In this document: one piece after another, positions 8,799 through 16,589 of the stretch | Position numbering within the stretch: position 1 is the stretch's first letter | Layout: every line of letters begins with the position of its first letter | Source of the DNA: Demetria terragena DSM 11295 | GTDB taxonomy: Bacteria > Actinomycetota > Actinomycetes > Actinomycetales > Dermatophilaceae | Reading direction: 5' to 3' | Length of the DNA: 64,000 nt | NCBI RefSeq assembly: GCF_000376825.1 | Contig: NZ_AQXW01000004.1 | Coordinates: 1,798,001-1,862,000 of the forward strand | Notes under the pieces: generated by a model | What the model was told of the DNA's origin: nothing | The model's input: the letters and a program-made list of their open reading frames with translations, nothing else | Databases searched by the model: none | Translations under genes and position numbers: made by a program

Positions 8799-9718
8799 TC
8801 ATGGGCAGTCTCGGAGGATTGCCGCCCGAATTCGGCGGACTAGGGCCGGGATGTCCCTGAAATCCGCCCACGTAACCCGGACGACTACGTACCCGGCCCG
8901 GTGCAGTCGCTGCTCGCGGATCTTCTCCCGATGCAACTCCTCTGGACCGCGATACTTGTCGAGACCATCGAACTCCAGCACTGCCCGCGTACCGTCGACC
9001 AGAAGGTCGACCCGGCCGATTCGCTTCGTCCATCCACGAGCCCGACCACCTCGGCCAGGCCGGTCGACCCAGGCAATCCGGCAGCGCGGGCGATCGCCTC
9101 GTCGAGCTCTGCCCTCTCGAGGTCCCCTCGAGCCACGGCCGCGTCCGCCGGGATCAGTGCCCCGATGAGGCCTCCCTGGCAGCCGGCCTGCGCGATGGCA
9201 TCCGCGACCGAGACCGCTCGAGCAGGCCGCAGGACGGTCCGAGTTCCAGCCGGCATCCGGTGTGTCTTCACGCCGGGGCGCCGTGGCCGGGTCGGCGTCG
9301 CGGCGGTCGCCATGAGGTGGACATCCGCGCACGCCGTCGGGGTCGAAACGGTCGGCAACCCGTGCAAGCGCAGCGCGGTGTCATGGCTCGCCGCGAAACA
9401 CTCCGGCACGACGTGTAGTACCGCGAGCGCTCTCCTGCGTTCATGCTCAAGTTGCTGCTGAGGCGACGTCAGGTCTGACCATCCGACGCCGTCGTTCGGC
9501 GTGAGGTAGTAGCCACCGCGGGTGGCCTGCAGGACCTGGCCGGTGCGTACCCACAGATGGAGGTCCATGTCGTGATGACCCAGATCGATCGCATCGCGGC
9601 GACTGAACACCCCACCGCGAGCGAGTGCTCGGGTGCGAAGCCGGCTGGAGATGGGGCGTGCGCGCCGTGTCATGACACGAGACTGAAGCGCCGGGCGACC
9701 CGTGCGCACCCTCGGCAC
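8799..9718 (-). pseudogene. DUF559 / AbiEi-like nuclease-fold protein, frameshifted with internal deletion
   Basis: The N-terminal two thirds (winged-helix-like, about residues 20-90 and beyond) read in one frame to about position 9030 (GLVDGRSESAG). The C-terminal DUF559 core then continues in another frame (RIGRVDLLVDG, AVLEFDG, AGYVVVRVTWADF). In the intact paralogue at 20801-21664, about 25-30 residues separate the S-x-E-S/C motif from the VDFLW strand. Here they are missing, and the same bases are read as SESAG in one frame and RIGRV in the other. This fits a small microhomology deletion that also shifted frame. Proteins of this kind are annotated as type IV toxin-antitoxin AbiEi-like or DUF559/Vsr-like; function is unproven. 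Start 9718 or 9673 (MTRRARP). Confidence 0.75.
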
Positions 9719-9759
9719 CCGCGTCTGTGGACAAGATGACTATGTGCGGACTATGTGGT

Positions 9760-9809
9760 GGGTTATTCACACTTAGGCGTGAAGCATCACGCAAGGTTGT
9801 GAACAACCC
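9760..9809. terminator. Long imperfect hairpin (element F) after the Mur ligase gene
   Basis: The 23-nt arms at 9760-9782 and 9787-9809 match at 17 positions, with perfect ends (GGGTT...CGTGA) and a 4-nt loop. It follows the Mur ligase stop (9815, minus strand) and precedes the DUF559 pseudogene, so it may terminate the ligase transcript. The left arm contains TTATTCACA, one mismatch from a DnaA box. Confidence 0.55.
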
Positions 9810-9814
9810 GCCAG

Positions 9815-11269
9815 TCACTCGGCCAGGAGTTCGGTGACGACGGTGGCATCGTGGAAGTCGACGTCGCCAGTCGGCAGGTGCTGTACGTGCTCATGGCCCT
9901 TGCCTGCGACCACGACAACATCCCCGGGACGCGCAACCTCCAGCGCCTGCCGGATCGCCGCGCGCCGATCGAGCACCACCGTGGTGTCACGGGCATCGGC
10001 ACCTGCCATCACCTGATCGGCGATCTGCTGAGGATCTTCGGTGTAGGCGTCGTCAGTGGTGATGATGTTGAGGTCAGAGAGCCGCGAGGCCACCTGTCCC
10101 ATCAACGGCCGCTTCGCCGGGTCCCGATCACCGGCAGCGCCATAGACACAGATCAGTCGGCCCGTACCGCCTTGCGCCTGAAGCACCTCGCGGGCTACCT
10201 GCAGGACCAATTCCAGACCAACATCGGTGTGCGCATAGTCAACGACCACCTCAAAGCCACGCCCCCGAGCCTCGGGCACCCGCTCGAATCGCCCTGGCAC
10301 TTGGGCCATTTCGGTGACGGCTCGCTCCAAGACGTGGGCGTCCATGCCGGTCTCCAGCGCGATCGCGGCCGCGCCGGCGACGTTGTGCACGTTGTAATCC
10401 CCCAGCAGTGGGGTCTTCAGCCTCAGTTCGCCATGCGGAGAATTCAGGACGAATTCGGTGCCCGCCCCCACCACGCGCACGTCAGCGATGCGGTAGTCGG
10501 CGTCTTCGGCGCGACCAAACGTCAGCGTCCCGGGAACCTCCTGGGCCAGTCGCGCGCCGTACTCGTCATCGACGTTGCTCAGTTTGGGACCGTCACACCA
10601 TTCGAACAACTGGCGCTTGGTCAGGTAGTAGTCCTCCATGGACCCGTGCAGGTCAATATGGTCACGCGTGAGGTTGGTGAATAACGCTGCGGCATAATGG
10701 GTTCCGCGCACCCGGTGCAGGTGGATTCCGTGCGAGGACGTCTCCAACACCACATGAGTGACTCCGGCATCGCGCATCCGATTGAGATTGCCCTGGACGA
10801 CTGGCGCCTCGCCCGTGGTGCGTACGGCCACCTCGCGGTCGTGTCCGACCACGATCTCGGCAGTAGTCATCACACCGGTGCGTTCGGCGCCGTAGGCAGC
10901 AGTGAGGATCGCATGGAGGACGTACGAACTCGTGGTCTTGCCATTTGTTCCGGTGATGCCGTAAACGACCAGGTCGCGCGAAGGGTGTCCAGCGATCGCG
11001 GTCGCCAGGTCCGCCAGCGCAGCACGCGCATCGGGAACGACCACGGTCGGAGCGTTCGAGACATCCTGTTCGGCCACAACCAGCGCGGCACCACGCTGCA
11101 TCGCCTGTGGAACGAAAGTAGTGCCATCGACGGTGAACCCGGGGATCGCCACGAACGCTCCGCCCGGCTCGACGGCGCGGGAATCGTGGGTGACCGCCCC
11201 GACCGAGCGGACTGACTCCGGGACGTCGACGCCGAGAATCTTGGACAGTTGTTCACGCTCGATCTGCAC
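9815..11269 (-). CDS. MurE-family Mur ligase with atypical amino-acid-selection motif
   Basis: ATP-dependent amide ligase of the MurE type, which adds the third amino acid to UDP-MurNAc-L-Ala-D-Glu. All three Mur domains are present in 484 residues: N-terminal UDP-binding (THDSRAVEPGGAFVAI), central ATPase with P-loop GTNGKTT (107-113), ETSSHG (176-181), TRDHIDLHGS and the expected carbamylated Lys in TKRQ (K218), and C-terminal domain with GRFERV and DYAHT. The DNPR motif that reads meso-diaminopimelate is replaced by DDAY (406-409, before TEDP). L-Lys-type enzymes also lack DNPR, so it could add L-Lys or another residue. No other mur/fts gene is nearby, so it may be a second copy outside the dcw cluster. 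Confidence 0.85.
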   Translation of the reverse strand: MQIEREQLSKILGVDVPESVRSVGAVTHDSRAVEPGGAFVAIPGFTVDGTTFVPQAMQRGAALVVAEQDVSNAPTVVVPDARAALADLATAIAGHPSRDLVVYGITGTNGKTTSSYVLHAILTAAYGAERTGVMTTAEIVVGHDREVAVRTTGEAPVVQGNLNRMRDAGVTHVVLETSSHGIHLHRVRGTHYAAALFTNLTRDHIDLHGSMEDYYLTKRQLFEWCDGPKLSNVDDEYGARLAQEVPGTLTFGRAEDADYRIADVRVVGAGTEFVLNSPHGELRLKTPLLGDYNVHNVAGAAAIALETGMDAHVLERAVTEMAQVPGRFERVPEARGRGFEVVVDYAHTDVGLELVLQVAREVLQAQGGTGRLICVYGAAGDRDPAKRPLMGQVASRLSDLNIITTDDAYTEDPQQIADQVMAGADARDTTVVLDRRAAIRQALEVARPGDVVVVAGKGHEHVQHLPTGDVDFHDATVVTELLAE

Positions 11270-11357
11270 CGGCCGACTCTAACAACCGCCTCGCTACCGT
11301 CGAAGCAGTTACTCGATGTTGGCGTATCTCAATATCTATGGTGAGTCTTAGATTTGT

Positions 11358-11768
11358 TTAGACACTGGCATCGAGTTGCGCGATCAGGCGCTTCGGCGCG
11401 GTGTTGCGATAGGACATGTCGAGCAGTTCAGCGATGAGTTCCCAATCTGGGTCGGTCTTCAGGTCGCATGCGACCCAGCCCGAGGGGCCGATATAGCTCG
11501 GCGCGAACCAGCCTTCCTCAAGCAGCGCTAGCCGCTCCTCCGGATCGGGCTTGATGGCCACCGTCTGGAACGTGTCGGGATTGCTGTGATCGCTCTTGGC
11601 GCGAAAGCCGTAATAGGCGAACACCTTGGTGGTGAAAAAGTTCGGATGCCCGTGACTGACCTTCTCGGCAGCCCCCGGGAACGCGAGCGCGAGCTGTCGC
11701 ACCCGAGCCAGCAGCGGATCATCCGGGTCAAAGCGAGAGGGGTGACTCATAGCCATCACGGTAGACAT
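11358..11768 (-). CDS. MmcQ/YjbR family protein
   Basis: Small cytosolic protein with the YjbR/CyaY-like fold, function unknown though often described as DNA-binding. 136 residues from the first ATG; ATGs at 11756 and 11750 are also possible starts. Family features seen are VRQLALAFPGAAEKVSHGHP near the N-terminus, FAYYG, TVAIKPDPEER and SGWVACDL, with a C-terminal helix SYRNTAPKRLIAQLD. It sits 8 bp downstream of the DinB gene on the same strand. Confidence 0.85.
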   Translation of the reverse strand: MSTVMAMSHPSRFDPDDPLLARVRQLALAFPGAAEKVSHGHPNFFTTKVFAYYGFRAKSDHSNPDTFQTVAIKPDPEERLALLEEGWFAPSYIGPSGWVACDLKTDPDWELIAELLDMSYRNTAPKRLIAQLDASV

Positions 11769-11776
11769 TGCCGCGC

Positions 11777-12316
11777 CTACGCGACACCCATCAACTCAAA
11801 CGTCGTCTTGCCGTCTAGTTGCTCGCGGATGATGTCCGCATGCCCCGCGTGCCGGGCGAGCTCTTCAATCTGGTGGAGCAGATAAAAGCGGGCCCGGATC
11901 GGCACCGCCTCCATTCGTCCAAACCACGGCGCGGCAGGCTCCAGCACTTCCTCGTCAGGGTCCATCTGCGCGATGGCAGAGAGATAGCGCTCGGCCGCAG
12001 CGTCGTACGCCTCCAGTGTCGCCGCGAACGACTCGGACTCAAGCAACCGAAAGCCGTTCTCAAACATGGGAAGCAGCCGCTCGTATTCCTCTTGTGTCAT
12101 CGCTCCGGTCGGATTCGCCGCCCGCTGCGCGGGGCCCGAGAAGACGAAGGTGACGTGCTTGAGCAGCCCGCCGATCGACAGGGCGCTTGCGGTCGGCGTC
12201 TCGCGAGCCTGGTCTTCGGTGAGGCCTGAGGCGGCCGCCCGCAGTGCCTGAGTTTGCTCGGTGATGTAGGCGAGAATCTCTTCGCGTTCGGTACGGATCG
12301 TGGGCTCGGTCAACAT
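11777..12316 (-). CDS. DinB family protein (DUF664-like)
   Basis: Four-helix-bundle DinB/YfiT-like protein, a superfamily of metal-dependent thiol transferases and hydrolases. 179 residues. The start ATG at 12316 is preceded by a strong AGGAGGACAG site, so the longer open frame to 12493 was rejected. Likely metal ligands are the His residues in LLKHVTFV and in YLLHQIEELARHAGHADIIRE; the latter is the diagnostic C-terminal motif. It lies 64 bp downstream of the SRPBCC gene in the same direction. Confidence 0.85.
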   Translation of the reverse strand: MLTEPTIRTEREEILAYITEQTQALRAAASGLTEDQARETPTASALSIGGLLKHVTFVFSGPAQRAANPTGAMTQEEYERLLPMFENGFRLLESESFAATLEAYDAAAERYLSAIAQMDPDEEVLEPAAPWFGRMEAVPIRARFYLLHQIEELARHAGHADIIREQLDGKTTFELMGVA

Positions 12317-12380
12317 AATGCTGTCCTCCTGGGTGGGGTGCTGAACGCAGCATCTCCACCCAAGAGGACAGCATCGGTCC

Positions 12381-12860
12381 TCAAGCGCCCATCGACTTCC
12401 CGGTTTCCAAGAGAGTCTTGAGCCCGGACAGGCACCATGGCCAACCACCGCCTCCCTGAGCGGGCTCTCCGCCGCCGGCGACTTCGGCGGCATACTCCGG
12501 AGCGGCCGTCAGATCGTGGGTCAGCACGACACGCGTCAGGCCGGACGGGAATTCGGTGAGTTCCCAGGTCAGGCGAGTCGGATTCGATTCCGGGTGCCAC
12601 GCAGGCGACCAGTCGAGCACAAGCCTGGTCGGCTCCTCGACCTCGACGACCGTCCCGCTCACCGCGACGTCGCCCATGCCCATCTGCTTCATCTCGTCCG
12701 TGGTCAGGTTCCGGTAGTCCCCGCCTGGAGTCAGGTCGTACTCGGTCTCGCCGCCGTAGCCCCACTGGGTCGTGTATTCCGAGGTCGTGATCGCATCCCA
12801 CACCTTCTTTGCGGGTGCGTTGATATAGATGCTGTAGACCTGGATCTGGCTGTCACTCAT
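12381..12860 (-). CDS. SRPBCC / AHSA1-like domain protein
   Basis: START/Bet v 1-type hydrophobic-ligand fold. 159 residues with the AHSA1 pattern: VYSIYINAPAKKVWDAIT at the N-terminus, LTPGGDYR, the strand VEEPTRLVLDW and GLTRVVLTHDL, then a final helix starting WCLSGLKTLLETG. It overlaps the ArsR regulator by 4 bp. The ArsR-SRPBCC pair is a frequent bacterial arrangement in which the regulator controls its partner; the ligand is unknown. Confidence 0.88.
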   Translation of the reverse strand: MSDSQIQVYSIYINAPAKKVWDAITTSEYTTQWGYGGETEYDLTPGGDYRNLTTDEMKQMGMGDVAVSGTVVEVEEPTRLVLDWSPAWHPESNPTRLTWELTEFPSGLTRVVLTHDLTAAPEYAAEVAGGGEPAQGGGGWPWCLSGLKTLLETGKSMGA

Positions 12861-13231
12861 GACTTTTCATCCTCCGTGGACTGGTCCGGGCCGGATGCCT
12901 CGGACTCTTCGAGCCGTCGTTTCATGCCGAGCAAGGCGGACGCGACGCCCGCACGTTCGGCGTACTTGCCGATCCAGCGCTCATGGATCTGCTGGATCGG
13001 CACTGGATTGAGGTGGTGGACCTTGGTCCGCCCGTCTTTCCGAGAGATGACGAGATCGGCCTGTTCCAGCACCTTCAGGTGCTTGGCCACCCCGAACCGG
13101 GTCATCTCGACCTGCGCGTTCACGGCGCGCTCGATGTCGCCGAGGGAACGCCCGTCCTGTTCAAACAACGCGTCCAGAATCAGCCGACGGATCGGGTCCG
13201 CCATGGCCTTGAACACGAGGTCTTCCTGCAT
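12857..13231 (-). CDS. ArsR family transcriptional regulator
   Basis: Winged-helix repressor of 124 residues: MADPIRRLILDALFEQDGRSLGDIE (helices 1-2), RFGVAKHLKVLEQADLVISRKDGRTKVHHLNPVPI (recognition helix and wing; shown here only as a span of about residues 50-85). No paired metal-binding cysteines, so it belongs to the SRPBCC-linked, non-metal group. It is the first gene of a coupled pair (ATGA overlap). The inverted repeat at 13244-13263 just upstream is a plausible operator. Confidence 0.87.
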   Translation of the reverse strand: MQEDLVFKAMADPIRRLILDALFEQDGRSLGDIERAVNAQVEMTRFGVAKHLKVLEQADLVISRKDGRTKVHHLNPVPIQQIHERWIGKYAERAGVASALLGMKRRLEESEASGPDQSTEDEKS

Positions 13232-13243
13232 GACTTAAACAAT

Positions 13244-13263
13244 AGGTGACCATTTGGTCACCT
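13244..13263. promoter_or_regulatory. Inverted repeat, candidate ArsR operator
   Basis: AGGTGACC-ATTT-GGTCACCT: perfect 8-bp arms with a 4-bp spacer. It is 13 bp upstream of the ArsR start and 27 bp upstream of the divergent OsmC-like gene, so one site could control both. Confidence 0.6.
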
Positions 13264-13289
13264 GTCAACGGCCCCGTACGCTCCTCGTC

Positions 13290-13745
13290 ATGTCGGAGCA
13301 CATCGCCCAGATCAGCTGGAGCCGGGACGGCCGCGAGTTCACGTATGACACCTACGACCGCGATCACACCTGGAGCTTCGATGGGGGTGTCACCGTGCCG
13401 GCGTCGGCCAACCCCGCCTTCTTGGGCAGTCCCGGGCCGGTCGACCCTGAAGAGGCGTTCGTTGCCGCGCTCTCCTCGTGCCACATGCTGACCTTCCTTG
13501 CGATCGCCGCGCGCAAGCGACTCGTGGTGGAGTCATACGACGACCGCGCCGTCGGCGTCATGGAGAAGAACGCCGCCGGTCGCCTCGCGGTGACCCGGGT
13601 GATCCTGCATCCGACGATCACGTGGGGAGGCCCGGAACCGGACCCGGAGCAGATCGAGAAGGTCCACCACCTCGCCCACGAGCAGTGCTTCATCGCCAAC
13701 TCGGTAACGACTGAGGTGACTGTTGCCGGGGATTCCGGCATTTGA
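13290..13745 (+). CDS. OsmC family protein
   Basis: Peroxiredoxin-like reductase of organic hydroperoxides. 151 residues from the ATG at 13290. The two redox cysteines are visible: C64 in ALSSCHMLTFL and C133 in AHEQCFIANSV, each in its usual context. The N-terminal beta-sheet (ISWSRDGREFTYDTYDRDHTW) and GSPGPVDPEEAF fit the YhfA/OsmC-like subgroup. A frame extension to 13254 runs into the putative operator and was rejected. It is divergent from the ArsR gene. Confidence 0.88.
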   Translation: MSEHIAQISWSRDGREFTYDTYDRDHTWSFDGGVTVPASANPAFLGSPGPVDPEEAFVAALSSCHMLTFLAIAARKRLVVESYDDRAVGVMEKNAAGRLAVTRVILHPTITWGGPEPDPEQIEKVHHLAHEQCFIANSVTTEVTVAGDSGI

Positions 13746-13855
13746 GGTGGCAGTTCGATGAGCCTTGCGTCCAGTTTCCCGCAATGTCGGGAACACCGTC
13801 AGCGACCTTCGTCGAACTGCCCCCGCAAATGGTCGGCGTGGCTACCGTGAGAACC

Positions 13856-15661
13856 ATGACTGCGACGCCTGACTCGACCGAGGCCTACCGCGCTGCCCGA
13901 GACCAGCTGCTCGACTGGCGCGGCCAGCCCGCCCGGGCAGCGTCAGAGTTCCAGTGGCCAGACGTCGGCGACTCGTTCAACTTCGCGATCGACTGGTTCG
14001 ACGCGAATGCCCGCGGTAACGACGCCCCCTGCTTGACGATCGTCGAGGCTGACGGCGCCACCCTCACCGTGACGTATGACGAGATGGCCCGCCGCTCGGA
14101 CCAAGTCGCCCAGTTGTTGAGCAAGCACGGCGTTCGTCGCGACGACGCCGTCATCGTCATGCTCGGCAACCAAGTCGAGCTCTGGGAAACGATGCTCGCC
14201 ATCATCAAGCTCGGCGCTGTCATCATGCCGACGACCACCGCGGTCGGGCCGGCCGACCTCGTTGACCGGATGGAGCGCGGCCGGGCCAAAGCGGTCGTCA
14301 CGAATGCGAGCGAGACGCACAAGTTCGACGCGGTGCCAGGGGAATACGTGCGGGTCTCGACAGGCTCGACCGGCGAGGTCTCGACAAGCTCGACCGGCGA
14401 GGGCGAGGGCGAGGGCGACGAGAGCTCGACCAGCGCAGGGTGGGTCAGCCTGCGCGACGCCTACAACCTCAACCCCACGCCCGCGCAACACCCGGGCAAC
14501 GCCAGCACTGACCGGATGTTGCTCTATTTCACCTCCGGCACGACGTCCAAGCCCAAGCTGGTCGAGCACACCCACGTGTCCTATCCGGTCGGGCATCTGA
14601 CCACGATGTATTGGCTAGGCCTGCAGCCGGGCGACGTGCACCTCAATATCTCGAGTCCAGGGTGGGCCAAGCACGCCTGGTCGTGTTTCTTCGCTCCGTG
14701 GATCGCCCAGTCCACGATCTTCATCTACAACTTCGAACGGTTCGAGCCCGCCGCGCTGCTGGAAACGCTCGCCCGGCACGAGGTCACCAGTCTGTGCGCG
14801 CCACCCACGGTGTGGCGGATGCTGATCAAGTCCGACATGGGCCACAAGCCCGCCAGCCTGCGTGAGGTTATCGGCGCGGGCGAGCCACTCAATCCAGAGA
14901 TCATCGAGCAGGTACGCGCCGCCTGGGGACTCGCACTGCGCGACGGCTACGGGCAAACCGAGACCACGGCGTCGGTCGGCAACGTCCCAGAGGCCGAACT
15001 CAAGCCCGGGTCGATGGGGCAACCGCTGCCGGGCGTACCGGTGGTGCTGGTCGACCCACTGACCGGCACGCCTGCCGAGCCCGACGAGCAGGGAGTCGCC
15101 GAAGGCGAGCTCTGCCTGGACCTGGCCGCCAAACCGCTCACGCTCATGACCGGCTACCAAGGCGACCCAGAGCGCAATGCCGTTGCCATGGCGGGCGGTT
15201 TTTATCACACAGGTGACGTGGCGACCCGCGACACCGACGGCTACATCACCTATGTCGGACGCACGGATGACGTGTTCAAGGCCAGTGATTACAAGATCAG
15301 CCCGTTCGAGCTGGAGTCGGTGCTGATCGAGCATCCAGCCGTCGCCGAGGCCGCGATCGTCCCGGCGCCGGATTCGGTGCGCCTGTCGGTGCCGAAGGCG
15401 TACGTCGCGCTCGCGGCGGGCCATGAACCCACCGGCGAGACGGCAGAGAAAATCCTGCGCCATGCCCGCGAGCGCCTGGCGCCGTGGCAACGCGTACGGC
15501 GAATCGAGTTCTACGAGTTGCCCAAGACGATCAGCGGCAAGATTCGCCGGGTCGAACTGCGCCAGCGGGAGGCGTCCCACCCCTCCGACCAGCCGCGTCC
15601 CGATGGGGTCATCGGCGACGGACGCGAGTGGCGCGACGACGAGTTCGGCTTGCGTGAGTAG
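13856..15661 (+). CDS. AMP-forming acyl-CoA synthetase with a low-complexity insertion
   Basis: Activates a carboxylic acid as acyl-AMP and then acyl-CoA. 601 residues from the ATG at 13856. Adenylation motifs appear in order: LYFTSGTTSKPKLVEH (A3 P-loop), GAGEPLNPEI, DGYGQTETT (A5), HTGDVATRD (A7), YVGRTDDVFKASDYKISPFE (A8) and the catalytic Lys in PKTISGKIRR (A10). It resembles medium-chain/acetoacetyl-type enzymes; the substrate is unknown. Residues 167-195 are a Ser/Thr/Gly/Glu-rich insertion made of two exact 8-residue repeats plus GE units. It lies between A2 and A3, where homologues have a short loop. The insertion keeps frame, so the protein is probably functional. Confidence 0.88.
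   Translation: MTATPDSTEAYRAARDQLLDWRGQPARAASEFQWPDVGDSFNFAIDWFDANARGNDAPCLTIVEADGATLTVTYDEMARRSDQVAQLLSKHGVRRDDAVIVMLGNQVELWETMLAIIKLGAVIMPTTTAVGPADLVDRMERGRAKAVVTNASETHKFDAVPGEYVRVSTGSTGEVSTSSTGEGEGEGDESSTSAGWVSLRDAYNLNPTPAQHPGNASTDRMLLYFTSGTTSKPKLVEHTHVSYPVGHLTTMYWLGLQPGDVHLNISSPGWAKHAWSCFFAPWIAQSTIFIYNFERFEPAALLETLARHEVTSLCAPPTVWRMLIKSDMGHKPASLREVIGAGEPLNPEIIEQVRAAWGLALRDGYGQTETTASVGNVPEAELKPGSMGQPLPGVPVVLVDPLTGTPAEPDEQGVAEGELCLDLAAKPLTLMTGYQGDPERNAVAMAGGFYHTGDVATRDTDGYITYVGRTDDVFKASDYKISPFELESVLIEHPAVAEAAIVPAPDSVRLSVPKAYVALAAGHEPTGETAEKILRHARERLAPWQRVRRIEFYELPKTISGKIRRVELRQREASHPSDQPRPDGVIGDGREWRDDEFGLRE
14354..14437 (+). repeat. In-frame tandem 24-bp repeat with degenerate tail inside the acyl-CoA synthetase gene
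   Basis: Two adjacent 24-bp units, 14354-14377 and 14378-14401, differ at one base and encode VSTGSTGE and VSTSSTGE. GGCGAG hexamers follow, then a partial third unit encoding SSTSA. The unit contains the near-palindrome GGTCTCGACAAGCTCGACC, a kind of sequence I associate with dispersed intergenic repeats in some actinobacteria; that association is from memory. Confidence 0.8.
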
Positions 15662-15718
15662 ATCTTTCTTCTTCTGATGACAACCTCACGGGTTGGTGTG
15701 ACGTCCTCCACGTATGAA

Positions 15719-15741
15719 GCCCGCCGCAGGGGGTGGCGGGC
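15719..15741 (+). terminator. GC-rich hairpin after the acyl-CoA synthetase gene
   Basis: GCCCGCC (15719-15725) and GGCGGGC (15735-15741) with a 9-nt loop. It may end the synthetase transcript. It is also only 22 bp upstream of the next start, so a role in that gene's leader is possible. Confidence 0.4.
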
Positions 15742-15762
15742 GATCAGATAAGGGGAAATCAC

Positions 15763-16488
15763 ATGCGACGCACCATCGCGATCCTGGCTACGACCGCGGC
15801 TCTTGCCGGGGGCATGACCGTGACGGCAACGTCATCCAGCGCGTGCCACGGCGGCCCGGCACCCGTCCCAAGCGCATCATCCAGCACAGCGACTTCCCTG
15901 GAGAAGGCCACCAAGGCACTCCAGAAGAAGACCGGTGAGGAGCACGTCACCGTCGTTGCTGGCAAAGGATTCTCCGGACAGTCGATGTACTTCGGCATGG
16001 TGATCGATCAGGACAACCAGGCGACGTTCTGGGAGCGGGACGGCTCCACATGGACGATCACTCCGGGACGCGCGCCCGTACCGCTGCCAACCTCTATCGA
16101 CACCTGCGACCTTGGAACTGAAGGGGTGTTCGTCGATGGTGTGACCTATCCAGTCTTCATCGTGCAGGGCCGCTTTGACTCCGTGGGCGCGGTCAATGCG
16201 GTCGCGGTCGGCTACAACAAGGCCACCGACGCTTGGGGCCCGCTCCTTGGTAGCGGCGAACAGCTTTGGCCCGCCTCGCACTTTGGCCTCCCGCCGCACC
16301 TTGATGGTGCGGAGATCAGTTACTCGGTCGAGGACGGCGAACTGGTCACGCGGTCTCTATGGGGCACCGACGACCCAACCTATGACGAGCTTCGCCAGCA
16401 GATTGCCGACCCGATTCTGCGCACGTGGTCTGGAAACGGGGACGAGGTCCTGACCATGCGCTCGGAGACTGGCGGCCCGACTGACTGA
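15763..16488 (+). CDS. Secreted protein of unknown function
   Basis: I do not recognise a family. The ATG at 15763 follows AAGGGGAAATCAC. It encodes 241 residues with a Sec signal peptide (MRRTIAILATTAALAGGMT, cleavage probably near TSSSA). After that come a short Ser/Pro/Thr linker, a helical stretch EKATKALQKKTGEEHVTVV and a mixed alpha/beta domain. Two cysteines, one just after the signal (ACHGG) and one in IDTCDLG, could pair. It is followed by a strong terminator, so it is probably monocistronic. Confidence 0.75.
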   Translation: MRRTIAILATTAALAGGMTVTATSSSACHGGPAPVPSASSSTATSLEKATKALQKKTGEEHVTVVAGKGFSGQSMYFGMVIDQDNQATFWERDGSTWTITPGRAPVPLPTSIDTCDLGTEGVFVDGVTYPVFIVQGRFDSVGAVNAVAVGYNKATDAWGPLLGSGEQLWPASHFGLPPHLDGAEISYSVEDGELVTRSLWGTDDPTYDELRQQIADPILRTWSGNGDEVLTMRSETGGPTD

Positions 16489-16501
16489 CGCAAGACCTCT
16501 G

Positions 16502-16533
16502 CGGGGGCGGTCGCCGATTGGCGTCCGCCCCCG
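16502..16533 (+). terminator. Rho-independent-like terminator
   Basis: CGGGGGCGG (16502-16510) pairs with CCGCCCCCG (16525-16533), and an inner CGCC-GATT-GGCG stem extends it. TCTTATG follows. It lies 13 bp after the secreted-protein stop. Confidence 0.8.
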
Positions 16534-16589
16534 TACTGCGTCTTATGGTGGCTCGGCAGTTTCCATGAGGGAACTGGCGAGAAAGGCAG

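Noticed and set aside
9720-9800. Replication-origin-like cluster of DnaA boxes
   Set aside because: Only two near-boxes, no AT-rich unwinding element, and no dnaA, dnaN or rep gene nearby.
14402-14425. GGCGAG hexamer run considered as a CRISPR or structural repeat array
   Set aside because: Only three short in-frame units within a coding gene, no spacers; treated as part of the low-complexity loop.
14615-15580. Long minus-strand open frame (321 codons) opposite the acyl-CoA synthetase gene
   Set aside because: No start context, low-complexity Arg/Gly/His composition and no family motifs; it mirrors the third-codon GC of the real gene.
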